Source of the DNA: Leyella stercorea
Lineage (GTDB): Bacteria; Bacteroidota; Bacteroidia; Bacteroidales; Bacteroidaceae
Direction of reading: 5' to 3'
Length of the DNA: 55,518 bases
NCBI RefSeq assembly: GCF_021531655.1
Contig: NZ_JADYUF010000022.1
Span: 1 to 55,518, forward strand
The notes beneath the pieces were generated by a model, which saw nothing but the letters and a program-made list of their open reading frames with translations, ran no database searches and was not told the origin of the DNA. Positions 33,107 to 42,161 of the stretch are shown in pieces. The translations under genes were made by a program, and so were the position numbers. The stretch's first letter is position 1, and each line of letters begins with the position of its first letter.

Positions 33107-33688
33107 ATGTTTCCAGTTGAACGTCATCCATTTGAGCCTTTTCTTCCTGAAGGCTGTCGTCTGCTGATGCTTGGCAGTTTTCCACCCGCCGAGAAGCGTT
33201 GGTCAATGCATTTCTATTATCCCAATTTCACCAACGATATGTGGCGTATCTTTGGCTTGTGTTTCTTTGGTGATAAGCTCCACTTTGTTGATGTAGAGCG
33301 TAAGACATTCTGTTTGGATGCGATAATCGATTTCCTTACTGCCAAGGGTATTGGCATGTACGACACGGCTACGGCTGTGCGCCGACTGAAGAACACTGCT
33401 GCCGACAAAGACTTGGAGGTGGTTGAGCCTACTGACTTGAAGGCTATGGTGCGCTCATTGCCTCGTCTTGAAGCCATTGTAACAACGGGACAGAAGGCCA
33501 CTGACGTGCTGCGCGAGTGTTTCGACATAAGTGGCGAACCACGTGTAGGCGAATATGTAGAGTTTGAATTTGAAGGAAGAATGTTGAGGCTCTGGCGAAT
33601 GCCAAGCAGCTCAAGGGCGTATCCGCTAAAGGTAGAGAAGAAGGCGGAGTATTATGGGAGGTTGTTTGAGGGGCTTCTCTTTAGTTGA
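33107..33688 (+). CDS. Uracil-DNA glycosylase-superfamily protein
   Basis: 193 residues in the UDG-fold superfamily (Mug/SMUG-like, often annotated as DNA-deoxyinosine glycosylase or UDG-like). The N-terminal LMLGSFPPAEKRWSMHFYYP fits the conserved LxLGSFP...YYxxPxN pattern. A second conserved part is VTTGQKATDVLRECF. A C-terminal MPSSSRAYPLKVEKK corresponds to the usual PSTSPAN/PSSSxA motif. It would remove deaminated bases in base-excision repair. No partner gene nearby. Confidence 0.82.
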   Translation: MFPVERHPFEPFLPEGCRLLMLGSFPPAEKRWSMHFYYPNFTNDMWRIFGLCFFGDKLHFVDVERKTFCLDAIIDFLTAKGIGMYDTATAVRRLKNTAADKDLEVVEPTDLKAMVRSLPRLEAIVTTGQKATDVLRECFDISGEPRVGEYVEFEFEGRMLRLWRMPSSSRAYPLKVEKKAEYYGRLFEGLLFS

Positions 33689-33811
33689 GAGTTGAAAATT
33701 GAAAGTTGAAAGTTATGATTACCTTATTGTATTAGTATAATTGCTACTGTATAATTATGGACACAACAAAGCATATCATAACTCTCAACTCTCAACTCTC
33801 AATTATCAATT
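33687..33811. repeat. MITE-like element, copy 1 (right of the UDG gene)
   Basis: Terminal parts contain GTTGAGAGTTG...GTTATGATTACCTT and, inverted, AAGCATATCATAACTCTCAA; the interior is A/T-rich without an ORF. A reverse-oriented relative lies at 36047-36197, so the pair brackets the PL8 gene. Confidence 0.7.
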
Positions 33812-33812
33812 T

Positions 33813-35945
33813 TTAAAGTGTATACTTCTTTGTCGCACCGGCATAGATACCGGTACCAGTGAAGTCGCAGTTTACGGTTGCGGCTTTTTTCATGTCCTTC
33901 AGTTTCACGCTGATGTTGATGGGCTGCTGCTTCTGTGCAGGGTCAGCCACGTGCATTACTGTTGAGCCATTAGGCATGCGGCGTATCATTACAGCGCACG
34001 GACGGTCGGCAGTCAGTGTGATGTTCTTGTCCTTATATTGACTAGCCTCGAAGAATACAGCCTGCCATACGCCGAGATCGGTCTGCTGTACAGCCTGAAT
34101 CTGCGGTGTGTTGCTCAGAATGGCGATGTGCTTGTGCTTGGCATATTCAGCCATACGGTCGGCTGTGTTAGCCTCAGGCACTACGATGTATGCGTATGTG
34201 GCATTGTTGGGCTTTGCACCGTGGTCGAGCGTTACAGAGAATACGTCGTTGGTCTGTTCGGTCTTGATCTGAGTCTGGTTGATGGCATGCCATGTGCCCG
34301 ACTGTTTCTTTATCTCAGCCTTTACGTTTCCGCCGTTAGGCATAGCATAGCCAACGCCGTCGTACATTACCCATGCCACGTTGTTGCCTTCAGCCGATGT
34401 GCCTTCTGTGGCAGCACCCTTAACGTTGGCATAAGTCAGCTTGTCGCCTCTGTTGGCAAGGCACTGGTTGAGAGATGTCATTATCGGAGCCTCGTTGTCT
34501 GAGGTGATGCCAGCGCCGAGACAAACAATCTCGTTATCGAAGAAGAACCACGACTTCTTAGCTTCGGTGTTGATGCCGTCCCAACGGTCGTTGTAGGCGT
34601 AAGTAGTAGCGCCATAGATAGAGTCGCTGACGCCACCTGCAAACTTCGATGTGCCAGGCTGCATCCAGTCTTTCTTGGCTAGAGGAATCTCGTCGAGATG
34701 TGGAGCTGTAGTGCCGGGAATGCGTGCCCAGTCCCATGTGGGGAATATGTTGAAGTATTCGTCACCGTGCTTCACGATAGAGTTGCATCCATCGCTTGCG
34801 AAGTAAGTCTTGAGGTTTTCGCGGTTGCCATACTCCAGGCGTGCCGTACGGTTGGACACCAGACGAACGTCGAAGATATATCCCGGACGAACGTGCAGAG
34901 AGTAGTCGGCACGGAAGTAGTGTGTATGGCGAGGCTGTATGGCATACGAAGGCTGCTGCTTGCCGTTCATGCGGTCGATAATCTGACGGAACTCGTCGGC
35001 GTGTTTCGGGTCGAGTTCAATCATGCGCTGTGCAAACTTTGCCTTATCCTTCTTGTTGAGCATATTGCGACGGCTCACACTGCGTCCCATAACGTCCCAC
35101 AGCATGTATTGTCCGCGTATAGTCTGATAGTAGGTCTCGCGCATGAACTTGCTAAGAATCTGCACCTTCTCGGCAGAGAGAGCATACTTGGTGCCCAATG
35201 CGTACATTGCGACCTGCGTAACACCCTTCAATACCTCGTCGCCATAGCCACCGATGTACAGCTGAACGCTATGCTGGAAGTAAGAGTTGTCGTGCTGGAA
35301 GCCTTCCTCTGTAGTGTAGCGCACGGGGTCGAACACGAGCTGCATGGCTGTGCTGAGGTCTTTCTCGTTGCGCTCAAGGCAAGAACGGTAAATCCAATGG
35401 AGGCAGATGTCGGTACGGTTGGCACCAGTCCACTTGGCTGGATCGCCGCCTTCCTCGCGCATACGGTTGAGTATGGCTGTCTCAAGTTCGTGCGGCACCT
35501 GCTTCTTTCCAGAGCGAAGCAGGATAAGAGTGATGCCGAGCGACTGCGGTTCGGCTATCTGGTTGTACCACCAGTTGCGGCAGTTGGGATTGACATTCTG
35601 CCAATGCTGCAGAGCCTTTACTATGTTTTCGTAGAGAGCTTCCTCGCCGTAGTGCTTGTTCTTGCTGTTGGTGTAGGCTGCAGCCCACTGCTGCAGACGC
35701 TCAAGGTGCTTGAGCGGTGGCCAGTTGGTGAGGTCGTCGCGTGAATAGTCGATGTCGGTGAAGGCACCCTTGCTGGCGTCATACTGCTTGAATGTAGCTT
35801 CGATGTTGGGATTTCGGCTGAAGTCTTTGCGTATGCGTTGCATAAGCACGTCGAAATCGTCGGTTGCCGCTTGTGCCATTGCTGTCATCGCGATAAACAG
35901 AAAAACAACGGCGAGACGCAACGGGTTGGTCGTTTTGATTCTCAT
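33813..35945 (-). CDS. PL8-family polysaccharide lyase (chondroitin/hyaluronan lyase-like)
   Basis: Secreted lyase of 710 residues with signal peptide ending in TAMAQAA. The N-terminal alpha/alpha toroid carries the expected catalytic residues: Asn in WTGANRTDICLHW, His and Tyr in NSYFQHSVQLYIGGYGDE, and Arg in MGRSVSRRNM. The central beta-sandwich has FPTWDWARIPGTTAPH, a PL8 hallmark, and a C-terminal beta domain follows. It cleaves glycosaminoglycans (chondroitin sulfate, hyaluronan) or xanthan by beta-elimination; the host context favours glycosaminoglycans, but the exact substrate is open. No unsaturated glucuronyl hydrolase or sulfatase lies nearby. The gene is bracketed by inverted noncoding repeats. 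Confidence 0.9.
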   Translation of the reverse strand: MRIKTTNPLRLAVVFLFIAMTAMAQAATDDFDVLMQRIRKDFSRNPNIEATFKQYDASKGAFTDIDYSRDDLTNWPPLKHLERLQQWAAAYTNSKNKHYGEEALYENIVKALQHWQNVNPNCRNWWYNQIAEPQSLGITLILLRSGKKQVPHELETAILNRMREEGGDPAKWTGANRTDICLHWIYRSCLERNEKDLSTAMQLVFDPVRYTTEEGFQHDNSYFQHSVQLYIGGYGDEVLKGVTQVAMYALGTKYALSAEKVQILSKFMRETYYQTIRGQYMLWDVMGRSVSRRNMLNKKDKAKFAQRMIELDPKHADEFRQIIDRMNGKQQPSYAIQPRHTHYFRADYSLHVRPGYIFDVRLVSNRTARLEYGNRENLKTYFASDGCNSIVKHGDEYFNIFPTWDWARIPGTTAPHLDEIPLAKKDWMQPGTSKFAGGVSDSIYGATTYAYNDRWDGINTEAKKSWFFFDNEIVCLGAGITSDNEAPIMTSLNQCLANRGDKLTYANVKGAATEGTSAEGNNVAWVMYDGVGYAMPNGGNVKAEIKKQSGTWHAINQTQIKTEQTNDVFSVTLDHGAKPNNATYAYIVVPEANTADRMAEYAKHKHIAILSNTPQIQAVQQTDLGVWQAVFFEASQYKDKNITLTADRPCAVMIRRMPNGSTVMHVADPAQKQQPINISVKLKDMKKAATVNCDFTGTGIYAGATKKYTL

Positions 35946-35998
35946 AAATATTATAGTTTTTAGTAAATAATCTTATGCTTTGTAGATTAAGGAGATTG

Positions 35999-36029
35999 CA
36001 AAGTTACAAATAATATTTTTATGTCACAA
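35999..36029 (-). promoter_or_regulatory. Promoter for the PL8 lyase gene
   Basis: On the minus strand TTG (36027-36029) and TAACTTTG (35999-36006) with 20-bp spacing, about 54 bp upstream of the ATG. Confidence 0.65.
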
Positions 36030-36046
36030 GTATTTTTTTAGTTTAG

Positions 36047-36197
36047 AGTAGAGGGTTGAGAATTGAGAGTCATGATATGCTTGGATTATTATTCATAATT
36101 ATGTAGTTGTATAATTATGTAGTGTTATATACGTAATTTACATATTATATATAAAAGGTAATCATAACTCTCAATTCTAAACCCTCAACTCTCAACT
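36047..36197. repeat. MITE-like element, copy 2 (inverted relative to copy 1)
   Basis: Its reverse complement reads GTTGAGAGTTG..., GAGTTATGATTACCTT..., then AAGCATATCATGACTCTCAA, matching copy 1 at both ends with a longer A/T-rich middle. It overlaps the last codons of the metallophosphoesterase gene by a few bases. Confidence 0.7.
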
Positions 36198-37704
36198 ATT
36201 CTAGCAGGAACGGCCTGTTGTTGAGATTCTCGATGGAGTAGCTGAATGTTGCACCGAATCGGTTGATGAATATCACCTTTATGCGGCGGTACTTCTTTGA
36301 CGTGGGGCGGGCTCGGAAGAGGTGTTGCGTCAGTGCCAGCTGATGTTTGCGGGGCTTTGTCTTGAGGAAGGCATCGTCGTATGAAGTGAAGCGTTGCATC
36401 TGTCCCTTATACTTGCCGTCTTCATACCACACCACGCGGCAGTGCGGATCCCAGTCCCATACGTTAGCCACAACGTAGTCGCGCTGTGAGGCGAATTCGC
36501 CCGGCTTGTACACACGCATCTGTATGTTCTGCTTATGTCCCACGGCACGATACGACCATTTAAGGTCGGTGCTGTCTACATTCACCACCATATATCCATT
36601 AGGAGCGCCGTCGCGGTTGAGCGTACTTGTCCACCAAGCTCCGCAAGCTGCTGCAATGTTGTGCTGATAGAGTCGTGGTGTCACCTCCGCATTCTCGAAG
36701 AAGTGGGTGTGTCCGGCAAAGACGTGTGTCTCGTATGGGGCGAGTATCTTAGCCAGACGGTCGGCATTGAGAATGTTGTCGATGGTCTCCATCTTGTTCC
36801 ATGCGGGTGCGTGCATGTTCAGTATCACCACCATGTCCTTCGGCACATAGCTGAGGTCGCGTTCGAGCCATTGCAGTTCGGCATCGGTAAACTGCTCCTC
36901 ATACTTGCATCCGCCACGATAGTCGATGTTCTTCATTGTGACGATGTGGCAACGTCCGATATTGAACGAGTAGTTTACGGGTCCGAAGTACTTGCCGAAC
37001 ATTTTTTCGGCATATTCCTCCACGCCCGGTTCGGAGTTGTGCAGGTCGGCGTGGCGCTTGTCGAAGTCGTGGTTGCCGATACACTGGAAGAAAGTCATAC
37101 GGCGGCTTTTGATGGAGTTGACATACTGCGGATAAAGCGACATGTTGTCAAACACCACGTCGCCAAGCGACATTCCTATCACGTCGCCCGTCTTGCGCAG
37201 CCGGCTTGCCGTATGCATTATGTCGTCAACCGTCTCGTTGCGCCATCGTTTCATGTCGTGAGCATTGAGTATTTGCGGGTCGCTCACTACGATGTAGTGG
37301 AAGCGGTTGGATATGGAGTCGCGTCGCTGCAGTGTGAATTGGTTGGTAGTGCGGTGGGCAATAGCCTTGCTTATGGGAATGTAGTAGCCCGCAGCCAGTC
37401 CGTTCTGCTGTGGCAGTACATATTCGCGTGGAGTGGATATGGCGATAAACTTGCTCACCGTTGTGTCGGTAGGCAATTTCCATGTGCCGCGTTTGTCTGT
37501 GCGGCAGAACTCGCGTCCGTTGTTGACCACTACGCCCTCAATACCGACTCCGTCTTGATTGACGACGGTGCCGCGCAGCATCACAGCCTTGTCATTGGGG
37601 CGTCCGCTGACAAGTGCGGTAAACAAAAACAGTCCGATGAAGACTCTCAGGCTCATAATAGCTATCCGTTTGGTCTTCACAAATTTATTCGTTAATTGTT
37701 TCAT
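36196..37704 (-). CDS. Calcineurin-like metallophosphoesterase, exported
   Basis: 502 residues. A short N-terminal segment and a hydrophobic signal (MSLRVFIGLFLFTALVSG) precede an Ig-like N-terminal domain (about 45-120: GTVVNQDGVGIEGVVVNNG). The metallophosphoesterase core has VVSDPQI, GDVVFDN, GNHDFD, LNMHAPAWN and AGHTHFFEN in order, and a C-terminal beta domain follows. This N-/core/C-domain type is common in Bacteroidetes and acts in the periplasm or at the surface on unknown phosphoesters. Its stop codon region lies inside a repeat element, so the C-terminal end may be recently altered. Confidence 0.9.
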   Translation of the reverse strand: MKQLTNKFVKTKRIAIMSLRVFIGLFLFTALVSGRPNDKAVMLRGTVVNQDGVGIEGVVVNNGREFCRTDKRGTWKLPTDTTVSKFIAISTPREYVLPQQNGLAAGYYIPISKAIAHRTTNQFTLQRRDSISNRFHYIVVSDPQILNAHDMKRWRNETVDDIMHTASRLRKTGDVIGMSLGDVVFDNMSLYPQYVNSIKSRRMTFFQCIGNHDFDKRHADLHNSEPGVEEYAEKMFGKYFGPVNYSFNIGRCHIVTMKNIDYRGGCKYEEQFTDAELQWLERDLSYVPKDMVVILNMHAPAWNKMETIDNILNADRLAKILAPYETHVFAGHTHFFENAEVTPRLYQHNIAAACGAWWTSTLNRDGAPNGYMVVNVDSTDLKWSYRAVGHKQNIQMRVYKPGEFASQRDYVVANVWDWDPHCRVVWYEDGKYKGQMQRFTSYDDAFLKTKPRKHQLALTQHLFRARPTSKKYRRIKVIFINRFGATFSYSIENLNNRPFLLE

Positions 37705-37745
37705 ATGCGTTGCATGAGTCTTAAAAATATGTCACTATTATACTG

Positions 37746-37782
37746 CAAAGTTAGCTCAAATAAATATAAAACACTAATTTTG
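37746..37782. promoter_or_regulatory. Divergent -7 boxes between phosphoesterase and symporter genes
   Basis: TAACTTTG on the minus strand (37746-37753) and TAATTTTG on the plus strand (37775-37782) serve the two divergent genes. The -33 boxes are weak in both directions. Confidence 0.5.
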
Positions 37783-37805
37783 CACGCGATTAAAAAGTTT
37801 AAATA

Positions 37806-39230
37806 ATGCTTATACTCTTAACCATTATTCTGTATTTTGCTGCTCTTATGGGGTTCAGCAGGCTCACGGCCCGCCGCGATGCCGACAACGAAACGTTCTT
37901 TAGGGCCAACCGACGTTCGCCGTGGTACATGGTGGCGTTTGGTATGGTGGGTGCATCAATTTCGGGTATAACGTTTGTCAGTGTGCCTGGCATGACCATG
38001 CGCACCGACATGACCTACGTCCAGACGTGTATAGGATTTATTCTGGGCTATTTTGTCATAGCCTTTGTGCTGTTGCCGGTTTATTACCGACTCAATCTCA
38101 CCACCATCTACACTTATCTGCAGGGGCGGCTCGGCAAGTGCTCGTACAAGACGGGAGCGTGGTTCTTCCTGATTTCGAAGATGACGGGTGCTGCCGTGCG
38201 CTTCTATGTGGTGTGCATCATCTTGCAGCGATTTGTGCTCGATGCCGTCGGCGTGCCCTTCGTTGTCACGGTAGTGGGCATGACATTGCTGATATGGCTG
38301 TATACACGCCGAGGCGGCATAAAGACACTGGTGTGGACCGACTCGTTCCAGACCACGTGCATGTTTGCCGCCCTTATACTTATTATATATAATGTGGTGG
38401 CACAGTTGGGCATGAGCATGCCCGAGGCGGTGCGTGCCATAGCAGCCGACACGCATAGCCGTATGTTTGTGATGGACGATTTCTTCTCGACGCAGAACTT
38501 CTGGAAGCAGTTGTTCAGCGGTGCCTTCATAGCAATTGTCATGACCGGACTCGATCAGGACATGATGCAGAAGAACCTGACGTGCCGCACGCTGCGCGAA
38601 GCACAGAAGGATGTGTGTACATACGGATTTGCCTTTGTGCCTGCCAACCTGCTGTTCATGTCGCTCGGCGTGCTGCTGATGATGCTGGCACAACGCGACG
38701 GCATAGCTCTGCCGACAAGTGGCGACGAACTGTTGCCTATGTTTGCAGCTACGGGCAGGTTGGGCAGCATGGTTACGGTGCTCTTCACCATAGGTGTTGT
38801 TGCGGCTTCGTTCTCAAGTGCCGACTCTGCTCTGACTGCACTCACCACAAGCTATTGTGTAGACATACGCGAGCGTCCCACAGACGAGCGTCTGCGCCGA
38901 CGTGCGCACATAGGTGTAGCCGTAGTGTTCGTGGCGTTCATACTGCTGTTTCGTATGCTCAACTCCACCAGTGTAATCGATGCCATATACGTAATGTGCT
39001 CTTACACCTACGGTCCGCTGCTCGGTCTTTTTGCCTTCGGCCTTGTAACGCGCCGTGCTGTTGCCGACCGTCTCGTGCCATACATAGCCGTAGCCTCGCC
39101 TCTATTGTGCTTTGCCATAGACACAGCAGCCCAAAGTCTGTGGGGATACAAGTTCGGTTACGAACTCCTTATGCTTAATGGATTGCTGACATTTGCAGGA
39201 TTGTGGATGAGTGGCTTGTTGCGTCGCTAA
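37806..39230 (+). CDS. Sodium:solute symporter (SSS family)
   Basis: Inner-membrane Na+-coupled transporter of 474 residues with about 13 helices. The N-terminal region reads FFRANRRSPWYMVAFGMVGA, and the sodium-site region includes SGITFVSVPGM. The later segment VVAASFSSADSALTALTTS is typical of SSS proteins. Substrates in the family include sialic acid, sugars and amino acids. No sugar-catabolic gene is adjacent, so no substrate can be named. Confidence 0.92.
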   Translation: MLILLTIILYFAALMGFSRLTARRDADNETFFRANRRSPWYMVAFGMVGASISGITFVSVPGMTMRTDMTYVQTCIGFILGYFVIAFVLLPVYYRLNLTTIYTYLQGRLGKCSYKTGAWFFLISKMTGAAVRFYVVCIILQRFVLDAVGVPFVVTVVGMTLLIWLYTRRGGIKTLVWTDSFQTTCMFAALILIIYNVVAQLGMSMPEAVRAIAADTHSRMFVMDDFFSTQNFWKQLFSGAFIAIVMTGLDQDMMQKNLTCRTLREAQKDVCTYGFAFVPANLLFMSLGVLLMMLAQRDGIALPTSGDELLPMFAATGRLGSMVTVLFTIGVVAASFSSADSALTALTTSYCVDIRERPTDERLRRRAHIGVAVVFVAFILLFRMLNSTSVIDAIYVMCSYTYGPLLGLFAFGLVTRRAVADRLVPYIAVASPLLCFAIDTAAQSLWGYKFGYELLMLNGLLTFAGLWMSGLLRR

Positions 39231-39273
39231 AGCGATACTGTATACTACACATAATTAGGAGGAGCCGGAAATG

Positions 39274-39380
39274 TAGTCCTTTTGCATTCCAAATGTAGTC
39301 CTTTTGCACTCCAAAAGGAGTCCTTTTGGCAGGCAAATGTAGTCCTTTTGAAAGGCAAAAGGAGTCCTTTTGAAAAGCAA
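39274..39380. repeat. 22-bp-period palindromic array, copy C
   Basis: About five units with core TAGTCCTTTTG or GGAGTCCTTTTG and CCAAA/GCAAA ends, the same period and arm sequence as copies A and B but with GTC/GAC centre inverted (GGAGTCC in place of GGACTCC). Confidence 0.75.
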
Positions 39381-39443
39381 TAGGAATCAATATGGTTCAG
39401 CCCGCATAGTATATCGCAAGTACAATAAGCTTGATGCACGCTT

Positions 39444-39547
39444 CCAGTACCGTTTCCAGTACCGCCTAACTGGTACTGGAGTTTCATATAGGTGGTACTG
39501 GAGTTTCAGTTATGTGGTACTGAAGTGTTACTTATGTGGTACTGACA
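39444..39547. repeat. GGTACTG 22-bp tandem array with inverted leader
   Basis: Three 22-bp units start at 39472, 39494 and 39516 and a partial one at 39538, each opening with GGTACTG. Just before them are two inverted copies, CCAGTACC at 39444 and 39456, so a hairpin CCAGTACC/GGTACTGG forms at the junction. Confidence 0.8.
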
Positions 39548-39662
39548 AAGAACTGATATGCATAAATCAGGCATCCCAATTGATGTGTTCCTGTAAAACA
39601 CAGAACAACAAAGCAATATAAGGGAGAATAATTGTTAGATGGACTGCAATAATTCAGTTGTA

Positions 39663-40769
39663 TTACTTGAAACTGTTGGCAGCTTCTATGATTCGTTCTA
39701 TTTCCTCTTGTTCGAGCGTGGGGTTAAGCGGAAGGCTTAGCTCTTCGCGGTGTATGCGCTCGGTGACGGGCAACGATAGTGTTGACATACTGGCATAGCA
39801 TTGCTGGCGATGGGGCGGAATGGGGTAGTGTATCATTGTCTGTATGCCTTGCTTGAGCAGATGTTGCTGCAAACGTTCGCGCTCGCTGCACAGCACGGGG
39901 AAGATGTGATGTACGCTGTGCTGGCAATAGTGGGCAGAAGGAAGAGTAAGCAAGGGATTGTCTATATTCTCGATGTATTGCATGGCTATAGAGCGACGGC
40001 GTGCATTGTCGGCATCAAGATACTTCAGCTTCACACGCAGTACGGCAGCTTGAATCTCGTCAAGGCGACTGTTGCGACCCTTATAGTCGAACACATACTT
40101 GCGCTCGGACCCGTAATTGCCTAATGTGCCAATCATCGTTGCCAGCTCTTCATCGTCGGTAGTGACGGCACCGCCATCGCCCAATGCCCCAAGGTTTTTG
40201 CCGGGATAGAAGCTATGGGCAGCGGCATTGCCCAATGAGCCGGTAAGACGGTCGTTGTATCGGCATCCGTGAGCCTGGGCATTGTCCTCGATAAGCAGCA
40301 GGTTGTGGTTATGGCATATTGCGTGAATACGTTCGGTGTATGCACATTGTCCGTAGAGATGGACAATCATTACGGCATGTGTGCGGTTGGTTATGGCGCG
40401 TTCAATCAGACTGTCGTCAATCTGGAATGTATCAATGCGCGGTTCGACGAGCACAGGCGTCAGATTGTTTTCGGTTATGGCAAGAATTGTGGCTATATAG
40501 GTGTTGGCTGGTACTATCACTTCGTCGCCGTCGTGCAGTCGGCCCATCTCCTTATAAGCCCTCAAGATTAGTGTAAGCGCATCAAGTCCGTTGCCGCAAC
40601 CTACACAATAGCGTGTGCCGATATAACGGGCATACTCCTCGGCGAACGCCTTGTTCTCGTTGCCTTGCAGATACCATCCGCTATCCACAACACGCTGTAC
40701 GGCAGCACTTATTTCGTCGGCATGCATCGCCGTCACAGCCTTTAGGTCAAGAAACTTTATCATATCCAT
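39663..40769 (-). CDS. DegT/DnrJ/EryC1/StrS aminotransferase, FdtB-like
   Basis: PLP-dependent sugar aminotransferase of 368 residues. The PLP-lysine lies in [17 protein letters not shown], preceded by [14 protein letters not shown]. The N-terminal FLDLKAV and [19 protein letters not shown] segments match enzymes making dTDP-3-amino-3,6-dideoxyhexoses (FdtB/QdtB). With the FdtA-like ketoisomerase in the same operon it should convert a dTDP-3-keto-6-deoxy sugar to its 3-amino form in the cytoplasm. It is last in the operon, separated from the acetyltransferase-like gene by a repeat-filled 46-bp gap. Confidence 0.88.
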   Translation of the reverse strand: MDMIKFLDLKAVTAMHADEISAAVQRVVDSGWYLQGNENKAFAEEYARYIGTRYCVGCGNGLDALTLILRAYKEMGRLHDGDEVIVPANTYIATILAITENNLTPVLVEPRIDTFQIDDSLIERAITNRTHAVMIVHLYGQCAYTERIHAICHNHNLLLIEDNAQAHGCRYNDRLTGSLGNAAAHSFYPGKNLGALGDGGAVTTDDEELATMIGTLGNYGSERKYVFDYKGRNSRLDEIQAAVLRVKLKYLDADNARRRSIAMQYIENIDNPLLTLPSAHYCQHSVHHIFPVLCSERERLQQHLLKQGIQTMIHYPIPPHRQQCYASMSTLSLPVTERIHREELSLPLNPTLEQEEIERIIEAANSFK

Positions 40770-40815
40770 AACTCAACACTTAACATTCAACACTCCACAT
40801 TCAACATTCCAAATT

Positions 40816-41754
40816 CTAAACCTCCCATTCGTAGGTGTCGTAGCACACGCCGCGACCACCATAGCCTTCTTTATGGGCAATAAGTCCTGCATTTATTACA
40901 CTACAATTATTTTCAGTACTGCTTCCAAAGTCGAGATACGGCACATTAGGATAGTCTTTATACATAAGCTGTTCGTATATTGCCTCCATTGCACCATACT
41001 CTTTGCCGGCATCATTGGTAGCACTATACTGTCCGTGTACAACTTGCTGGCTGAGATAAACAGTCAGTCCTCCTATTATCTGTCTGTCCTTGTAGGCATT
41101 GTATTGTATGATGTTATCGGGAAAGCGTTCCTTTAGCATTTTTATTTCTGCCAAAGAGTGAACAGGTTTAGAGTTGAAGCGTTTGCGTAAATTGTCTTCA
41201 AGAATGCGCCAGAATTCGTCAATACTTGCATTGCGTTCGACTGTTACTCCTGCTTCGTGTGCCTTTTGGAGTCTGCGCAGATGGTCCTTTCGCCAACGCA
41301 AATGTTGGTTTACAAATATGGTAGTGCCAATATTGCGCACAGACAATTGGGCTTTGCATCTCCAGAATATAGCATAAAGGTCTTCTTCTGACGGATGTAA
41401 GTGGTAAATCCAAGGTACAGGACGATACATAACTTTCACAATACCAATGCTACGAAGATAATCGTTGAGTGCATCAAACAAATCGCATGTGTCTACTATA
41501 GTCACATTGATGTCCATTATCAGTCCACCATATGTCAGACCAAAGTGTGAGTACAGTGTATTGTCAATCTGGTGGGCTGGCAATAAGGCATACAGTTTAC
41601 TGTTTTTATAAAACAGAAGTGAATGATCCCGAAAACGGTCGGCGTGATAATCCATATAGTCGCGATGGAAAAGGAATGTGGCGTTGCGTGCTTTGTCGAC
41701 ATATTTATCCCATATGGATTTGTCTTCAGGAGTGTATCTTTTTACTTCGAACAT
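40816..41754 (-). CDS. GNAT/FemAB-like acyltransferase
   Basis: 312-residue protein with a tandem GNAT-like fold (FemAB-like / GNAT_acetyltr_6 type), seen in MFEVKRYTPEDKSIWDKYVD, HRDYMDYHADRFRDHSLLFY and LDFGSSTENNCSVINAGLIA. It would transfer an acetyl or aminoacyl group. In fdt/qdt clusters the 3-amino group is N-acetylated, usually by a left-handed-helix enzyme, which is absent here, so this protein may take that job. It overlaps the ketoisomerase gene by 13 bp. DNA here is more A/T-rich than in flanking housekeeping genes. Confidence 0.78.
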   Translation of the reverse strand: MFEVKRYTPEDKSIWDKYVDKARNATFLFHRDYMDYHADRFRDHSLLFYKNSKLYALLPAHQIDNTLYSHFGLTYGGLIMDINVTIVDTCDLFDALNDYLRSIGIVKVMYRPVPWIYHLHPSEEDLYAIFWRCKAQLSVRNIGTTIFVNQHLRWRKDHLRRLQKAHEAGVTVERNASIDEFWRILEDNLRKRFNSKPVHSLAEIKMLKERFPDNIIQYNAYKDRQIIGGLTVYLSQQVVHGQYSATNDAGKEYGAMEAIYEQLMYKDYPNVPYLDFGSSTENNCSVINAGLIAHKEGYGGRGVCYDTYEWEV

Positions 41755-42161
41755 TTCTTTTGTATATAGTTAATGTAGCTATTGTATTCTCTTATATAGT
41801 CTTCCTCATCAAATGGTTCGGAAGCCAAAACAAGACATACCGCACCCGACGAGAAGTCGTCGAGTGTACGCCATATGCCTGTTTCTACAAGCAGTCCTTG
41901 CCAAGGGTGATTGAGATGAAACGATTGCTTTTCGCTGCCATTGTCGAGTGTCACAGTGAACGACCCACTTACGGCAATAATCACCTCACGACATTGCTTG
42001 TGGGCATGTCCGCCACGACTCTCGCCTGCCGGAACATCGTACGTCCAATATACCCGACGCACGTCGAAAGGCACGTGTTGCATATTCTCTGCAACGGTAA
42101 GATTGCCACGAGGGTCGATTATCTTTGGAAAATCTATGATTGAATAATTATTCCAGTTCAT
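41742..42161 (-). CDS. FdtA/QdtA-like dTDP-sugar 3,4-ketoisomerase
   Basis: Small cupin enzyme of 139 residues (WxcM-like C-terminal family) that converts dTDP-4-keto-6-deoxyglucose to a 3-keto sugar. Diagnostic segments: FPKIIDPRGNLTVAE, VYWTYDVPAGESRGGHAHK with the catalytic His pair, and the cupin part SGSFTVTLDNG. It overlaps both neighbours (14 and 13 bp), so it is tightly coupled. The product would feed the aminotransferase at 39663-40769. The nucleotide-sugar supply genes (rmlA, rmlB) are not in the window. Confidence 0.9.
   Translation of the reverse strand: MNWNNYSIIDFPKIIDPRGNLTVAENMQHVPFDVRRVYWTYDVPAGESRGGHAHKQCREVIIAVSGSFTVTLDNGSEKQSFHLNHPWQGLLVETGIWRTLDDFSSGAVCLVLASEPFDEEDYIREYNSYINYIQKKCSK

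Larger units (their letters stand above)
39231..39662. other. Repeat region between convergent genes
   Basis: No gene. It contains 22-bp-period array copy C (39274-39380) and a different 22-bp array built on GGTACTG (39444-39547). The remaining 110 bp are plain A/T-rich sequence. Confidence 0.75.

Noticed and set aside
34698..35744. 348-residue ORF antisense to the PL8 gene
   Set aside because: It is the mirror of a well-supported lyase reading frame and shows no family pattern.
33687..36197. Insertion sequence or composite transposon around the PL8 gene
   Set aside because: No transposase gene and no clear target duplication are visible, so only a MITE-like label is used.
36535..37695. 386-residue ORF antisense to the metallophosphoesterase
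   Set aside because: Shadow of a gene with all phosphoesterase motifs; Cys/His/Val-rich translation typical of antisense frames here.
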